From: Desulfovibrionaceae bacterium
GTDB taxonomy: Bacteria; Desulfobacterota; Desulfovibrionia; Desulfovibrionales; Desulfovibrionaceae
Reading direction: 5' to 3'
NCBI GenBank assembly: GCA_009783115.1
Contig: WRHT01000034.1
Coordinates: 1 to 10,073, forward strand
Length of the DNA: 10,073 nucleotides
Part shown: piece after piece, positions 6,880 through 10,073 of the stretch
Position numbering within the stretch: the first letter of the stretch is position 1
Layout of the letters: each line of letters starts with the position of its first letter
The notes under the pieces: model-generated
Told to the model about the DNA's origin: nothing
Seen by the model: the letters and a program-made list of their open reading frames with translations, nothing else
Databases searched by the model: none
Program-made: the position numbers and the translations under genes

Positions 6880-8796
6880 TCAGGGAGTTTGAGGAACCCA
6901 GGTAACTTTGCCGGTGAGGAGTTCATCGTCGAAGATGGCCAGGTTGATGGCAATATCCCGCATAATCAAGGTTTGGGGCAGGTCAGCCGGCAAGGGGCGG
7001 CCGGCCAAGGTGAAACGCGGCCTGGCCAGGGTTTGCCCGCCGCTTACGGCGACCTCCAGGAGTTCTACCGGAGTCCCGGGCGCGATTGCGGTGCGGCTGC
7101 CCAAGGGTAAAATACGGGTTTCTCCAGCGATGCGCACGGTCACGGAGGCCAGGGTGGGCTGGCTGAGCCTTATGGAGCAGGATCCTAGGATTTTTTTGCC
7201 CAATTCCGCGTTCAGACGGTAAATTTCGCCATCCTTGTTTTCCGAGAAGGCCGGTAAAAGGTCTTTGGCCGTGTCCACCAGGCCGCCCCGGTCTTCGCCG
7301 GTATTGAACCGGGCATTGCGCGGGGCGATATAGCCGCGCAGGTTCATAACCGTCCGCGGCGGCAAGGGAGCGGAGCTTTGTATGTCCACCAGGAGGACCC
7401 GGGCGCCAGGCGGCACGACCAACTCTTCGCCGGGTTTGACGACTAGGGGGAGACCGTTCAGTTCCACCAGAAAACCGGTGACCACGGGCGGGTCCGTCTC
7501 TGCCTTTACGGGGGGAAGCGCCGGTGTTTCCGGAGTAATTTCAGCCGGGGCGCGCTCTGGAAGCGCGCTCTCCCTGGCCTCCAATTCCGCCAGGATCTGT
7601 GTGCCGGCGAGCTGCTCCAGGCTGTAAGGGATGGGGACGTCCTCGGTCCAGGGAGCGGCCTTGCCCAGCACCTTGGGGGAATCCGCCTCCGGCAGCATGG
7701 CGATGTGTACCCGTCCCAGGATTTCGTGATCCTTGCGCACCAGGATATCTGAATCCCGGTTCAGGATCAGCGGGCGGTTAAGGTCGTTCAAACCCCCTAC
7801 GTCCTCCACGTCCACGGACAGCCCGTGCGCGAAATTGGCGGCCACATGGAGCAGACGCAGGGTTTCGCCGGGGGCGACAGCCAGGGTCTGTCCGGCGGTC
7901 AGGGCCAGGGGCAGCTTTTCATTCACCAGTATGACCAGGTGGCTGAAGCGGGGAGAGGGCAGATCCAGCACTCGCTCTTCCGGGATCACCCCCAGGCTTT
8001 CCAGCAGGGCGTTGAGCGCCAGGTGATGCTGATAGATTTTCATCTCCAGGGAGGGAAGATTCTTGGAAATTTCGATGCAGAAGGCCGGTATGCCCAGCCG
8101 GGTCAGGGCAAAATAGGTGGCGGACAGGCGGTGCTCCCGGTGGGGAGAATTTTCGTTGCCCGTGTCCATGTTGAAATAGGTGAATTTATAGCGCGGGTTG
8201 CCTATTTCCAGGTTCACCTTTCGCAAGGCTTTTTCCGCATTTTCCTGAAGGCGGATCTCTCTGCCTTCGTAATCATAAACGGCGGCGTCGGTGATGATGG
8301 ACTGGCCGTAACGCCTTGGGTTGGAGAGGTTATCCTTCCATTCCGGGCTATAAAATCCGGATCCGTCATGCAGGGTGATCAGGGCGTCGCTTTCGGCCAT
8401 CAGGCTTTTGAGGATGGCGATGACCCGGTATTCAGGGTCAGCGCCTTGATCCGGCGCGAACTTGCGGTTCATGTCCCCGCCATAGCCGCGCTGGTTGTGG
8501 ATGATGGAACGGGAATTCACCCTGGGGGCCACGATGAGGTTTCCGCGCTTCACGGAGAGATTGGTGTGCAGATCGGCGGAAAGAAAGGCTCCGGGCTCAT
8601 CACCGTGGATGCCGCCAAGGATCATCACCGTGGGGCCGTTTTCGCGCCCCCGGATTTTATATACTTCAAACTCCTGGTCCGTGTCCTGCAAAAACACCAG
8701 GCGTTGCCGTTCTCCAGAGGCGACGGCCGGAATGTCCGGCCACAGGAGCCCCAGACCCATGGTCAAGGCCAGGCAGATTTTAAGCATTTTTTTCAT
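6880..8796 (-). CDS. Secreted M99 (Csd4/Pgp1-type) zinc carboxypeptidase, peptidoglycan cell-shape enzyme
   Basis: A 638-residue exported protein resembling Helicobacter Csd4 and Campylobacter Pgp1, periplasmic carboxypeptidases that trim the muropeptide tripeptide to a dipeptide and give helical shape. The signal peptide runs from MKK to AVA-SG (cleavage after about residue 26). The catalytic domain (about 32-270) has GGIHGDEPG with zinc ligands His64 and Glu67, the substrate-binding block GGDMNRKF (106-113), LHDGSG with zinc ligand His143, and FCIEISKNLP with probable catalytic Glu242. Helicobacter Csd4 has Gln at the first ligand position; here it is the ordinary His. The rest (about 284-634) is longer than in Csd4 (about 440 residues in total) and holds three similar beta-rich units separated by a Pro/Glu linker (about 400-440). 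The start at 8796 is preferred because the MKK signal peptide begins there; GTG at 8805 is possible. Neither has a good Shine-Dalgarno. A dedicated promoter lies at 8844-8872. Confidence 0.88.
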   Translation of the reverse strand: MKKMLKICLALTMGLGLLWPDIPAVASGERQRLVFLQDTDQEFEVYKIRGRENGPTVMILGGIHGDEPGAFLSADLHTNLSVKRGNLIVAPRVNSRSIIHNQRGYGGDMNRKFAPDQGADPEYRVIAILKSLMAESDALITLHDGSGFYSPEWKDNLSNPRRYGQSIITDAAVYDYEGREIRLQENAEKALRKVNLEIGNPRYKFTYFNMDTGNENSPHREHRLSATYFALTRLGIPAFCIEISKNLPSLEMKIYQHHLALNALLESLGVIPEERVLDLPSPRFSHLVILVNEKLPLALTAGQTLAVAPGETLRLLHVAANFAHGLSVDVEDVGGLNDLNRPLILNRDSDILVRKDHEILGRVHIAMLPEADSPKVLGKAAPWTEDVPIPYSLEQLAGTQILAELEARESALPERAPAEITPETPALPPVKAETDPPVVTGFLVELNGLPLVVKPGEELVVPPGARVLLVDIQSSAPLPPRTVMNLRGYIAPRNARFNTGEDRGGLVDTAKDLLPAFSENKDGEIYRLNAELGKKILGSCSIRLSQPTLASVTVRIAGETRILPLGSRTAIAPGTPVELLEVAVSGGQTLARPRFTLAGRPLPADLPQTLIMRDIAINLAIFDDELLTGKVTWVPQTP

Positions 8797-8843
8797 GGTT
8801 GGCACATCTGCGGCCCGTGCGCGCCTGACCTCCCGAGATTTTG

Positions 8844-8872
8844 AGCATAGATTCTTCCGGGAGAATTGTCAA
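8844..8872 (-). promoter_or_regulatory. Strong sigma-70-type promoter for the M99 carboxypeptidase gene
   Basis: On the minus strand a perfect TTGACA (8867-8872) is separated by 17 bases from TATGCT (8844-8849), which matches four of six -10 bases. Transcription would start near 8837, giving a leader of about 40 bases. It lies directly after the regulator gene's stop codon (8879-8881), so the carboxypeptidase gene can be expressed apart from the regulator. GGGAGG at 8829-8834 sits at the expected transcript start and is too far from the start codon to act as its ribosome site. Confidence 0.65.
8851..8866. promoter_or_regulatory. Palindromic operator candidate inside the promoter spacer
   Basis: ATTCTTCCGGGAGAAT pairs at 14 of 16 positions with its reverse complement (only positions 6 and 11 differ). 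It fills all but one base of the 17-base spacer between -35 and -10. A protein bound here would block RNA polymerase. No T-run follows, so it is not a terminator for the upstream regulator gene. Which protein binds is unknown. Confidence 0.5.
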
Positions 8873-8878
8873 AAACGC

Positions 8879-9994
8879 CTATCCCGGGCAGCGGATGGTT
8901 TTTCCGGTCTCAGAGGGGTCGTAACCGGGCAGCGAAGCCAGTTCCTTTCTTAGTCCCGACGACTGCAATACTTCCAAAAGCAGCGTAACGCCGGGATGGT
9001 CGAGCAAGTCCGAGGGGATGACCAGATCGCAACGGGTGACGGCCAGCGGCACGAAATCCAGCCCAAAAAATTTCGCGACCACCCGCATCCCCAGGGCCGC
9101 GTCGGCGTTCCCGCCGGCTACCCGCATGCCCCCTTCGCTGTGGGAATGCACTTCTTCCGCATAGCCCCTGACCGCGGATGCCGGAATGCCCTGCCGCGCA
9201 AGCTGCGTATCCAGCAATTTTCTCAGGGCGGCCCCTTCCTCGCGGTTCGCCAGGCGCGTTTTTCCATTGGCGAGGTCTTCCAGCGTGCGGATAGCCAGAG
9301 GGTTCCCCGGGGCCACCATAACCCCTTCCTCCTGCGCGGCAAAGGCGACCACCAGGCAGTCCAGGTCCGGCAATATTGAACGGACGGCTTCCAGGTTGCC
9401 TTCCGTGGGGCTGGATCCATGGTAGTGGATCCCCGCGACATGCGCGTTGCCCGCGTTCACGGAGAGGAGGGCGCGGCGGCTGGAGGTGAAAACGCTATGG
9501 GCGCGGATTCCGGGGGTCAGGCGGCTTATCAGGCCGCCCAATACGCTCAAGGCCGGATCGCACCCCAGGACCAGGACGGTTCCGGCCAATTGCGCGCGCG
9601 GAATCATGCAATCAATGCTTTTGTCCGCCAGGAGAATGGCGTCCGAGGTCTCCAGCCTGAAAGAGGGAGCGGAGGTTTCCGGAAGGGAGATCCCGACCAG
9701 TTTTTCCCGTACCCGCGCCAGGGACAATCTGGACGTCGCTTCGGCCTCGTTCAGCAGGTGGATTTTTTCCAATTCCGCCGGCGGGTCTTCGGTAAAAAGC
9801 CTTTCCACGGTGCAGCCGAGAGCGCGGGCCAGCCGGAGGGCCACGGCGGTATTAGGCAGGTAACGCCCGGATTCCATATCATAAACCGCCTGTCGCCTGA
9901 TGCCCGCGATCCGCGCCAGTTCATCCTGCGACAGGCCCTTGCGCCGCCGGTATTCCTTTATGGAGCAGCGTATGTTTTCATCATGGACGCTCAT
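8879..9994 (-). CDS. One-component regulator: XRE helix-turn-helix plus PBP-like ligand-binding domain
   Basis: A 371-residue cytoplasmic transcription factor. Residues about 8-67 are an XRE/Cro-type helix-turn-helix (IKEYRRRKGLSQDELARIAGIRRQAVYDMESG, spanning 12-43, then LALGC-like helix at 54-61). Residues about 120-356 resemble the PBP-like domain (PF12727 type) found in molybdate-related regulators. Its marks are VLVLGCDPALSVL (140-152), AHVAGIHYHGS (174-184), GNPLAIRTLEDLA (230-242), the RLANREEGAALRKLLD block (247-262) and GLDFVPL (311-317). Relatives are thought to sense oxyanions such as molybdate or tungstate; the ligand here is not known. The frame is open to GTG 10024, but ATG 9994 is chosen because GGAGG (10000-10004) lies five bases before it. 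The target may be a divergent gene beyond the right edge, itself, or the downstream carboxypeptidase. Confidence 0.88.
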   Translation of the reverse strand: MSVHDENIRCSIKEYRRRKGLSQDELARIAGIRRQAVYDMESGRYLPNTAVALRLARALGCTVERLFTEDPPAELEKIHLLNEAEATSRLSLARVREKLVGISLPETSAPSFRLETSDAILLADKSIDCMIPRAQLAGTVLVLGCDPALSVLGGLISRLTPGIRAHSVFTSSRRALLSVNAGNAHVAGIHYHGSSPTEGNLEAVRSILPDLDCLVVAFAAQEEGVMVAPGNPLAIRTLEDLANGKTRLANREEGAALRKLLDTQLARQGIPASAVRGYAEEVHSHSEGGMRVAGGNADAALGMRVVAKFFGLDFVPLAVTRCDLVIPSDLLDHPGVTLLLEVLQSSGLRKELASLPGYDPSETGKTIRCPG

Positions 9995-10007
9995 CAAGGC
10001 CTCCACC

Positions 10008-10036
10008 TTGACAATATTTAACACAAGGTCTAAAAC
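10008..10036 (+). promoter_or_regulatory. Possible divergent promoter pointing out of the window
   Basis: TTGACA (10008-10013), 17 bases, then TAAAAC (10031-10036; four of six consensus bases) reads rightward, away from the regulator gene. Transcription would begin near 10043, at the edge of the palindrome 10044-10061. The gene it would serve lies outside the window, so this is tentative. Confidence 0.4.
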
Positions 10037-10043
10037 CCCACAA

Positions 10044-10061
10044 TGACGTGTTTACACGTCA
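10044..10061. promoter_or_regulatory. 18-base palindromic operator candidate upstream of the regulator
   Basis: TGACGTGT-TT-ACACGTCA has perfect 8-base arms around two bases. It lies about 50 bases upstream of the regulator's start codon and at the expected start site of the possible rightward promoter. This placement fits a binding site for the regulator itself, controlling a divergent operon and perhaps its own gene. The sequence does not match the classic E. coli ModE site as I remember it. No second copy was noticed in the window. Confidence 0.55.
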
Positions 10062-10073
10062 AAACCTTTTATT

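Noticed and set aside
7825..8844. 339-codon plus-strand frame antisense to the carboxypeptidase
   Set aside because: The minus strand has a signal peptide and complete zinc motifs; the plus frame looks like codon-position bias in GC-rich DNA.
9995..10024. GTG start at 10024 for the regulator
   Set aside because: Strong GGAGG at 10000-10004 is correctly spaced for ATG 9994, and the helix-turn-helix domain needs no extra residues.
1..10073. CRISPR arrays, insertion sequences, tRNA and rRNA genes
   Set aside because: No spaced direct repeats, terminal inverted repeats with transposase, or RNA gene signatures were seen.

Overview
The window reads as ordinary chromosome of a GC-rich Gram-negative bacterium, most likely a Desulfovibrio-like member of the Desulfobacterota (former Deltaproteobacteria). 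Three things point this way: an LpxK lipid A kinase (so an outer membrane with lipopolysaccharide), a Csd4/M99-type cell-shape carboxypeptidase, and an S1-domain paralogue. The taxonomic placement is inferred from gene content and the general look of the proteins, not from a search. No mobile element, CRISPR array, tRNA or rRNA was seen. Seven protein genes fill the window almost completely, and no gene-free stretch exceeds about 180 bases.

Left part (1-2310). The 5' end of a glycoside hydrolase family 57 gene runs off the left edge on the minus strand. A 177-base divergent intergenic region carries two face-to-face sigma-70-like promoters whose -10 elements overlap. The rightward promoter serves a Bax-inhibitor-1/YccA-type membrane protein followed 25 bases later by lpxK, so the two are probably co-transcribed.

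Middle (2324-6778). Two minus-strand genes lie head to tail and converge on lpxK with only 13 bases between the ends. The first encodes an RNA-binding protein with five S1 domains, an acidic N-terminus and a low-complexity tail. The second encodes a 906-residue protein that I cannot place in a family. It has a canonical CCHC zinc knuckle, TPR-like helices, coiled coils, two C-terminal membrane helices and a strongly basic tail. Together they suggest, by inference only, a membrane-tethered RNA-handling pair. This is the most likely place in the window for undescribed biology.

Right part (6880-10073), also minus strand. A secreted 638-residue M99-type peptidoglycan carboxypeptidase has its own strong promoter, with a near-perfect palindrome filling the -35/-10 spacer. 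Upstream of it is a one-component regulator made of an XRE helix-turn-helix and a periplasmic-binding-protein-like ligand domain of the kind associated with molybdate-type oxyanions. Its upstream region has an 18-base palindrome and a possible divergent promoter pointing out of the window, the usual layout for a regulator and its divergent target operon.

All positions were read by eye; domain boundaries are approximate.
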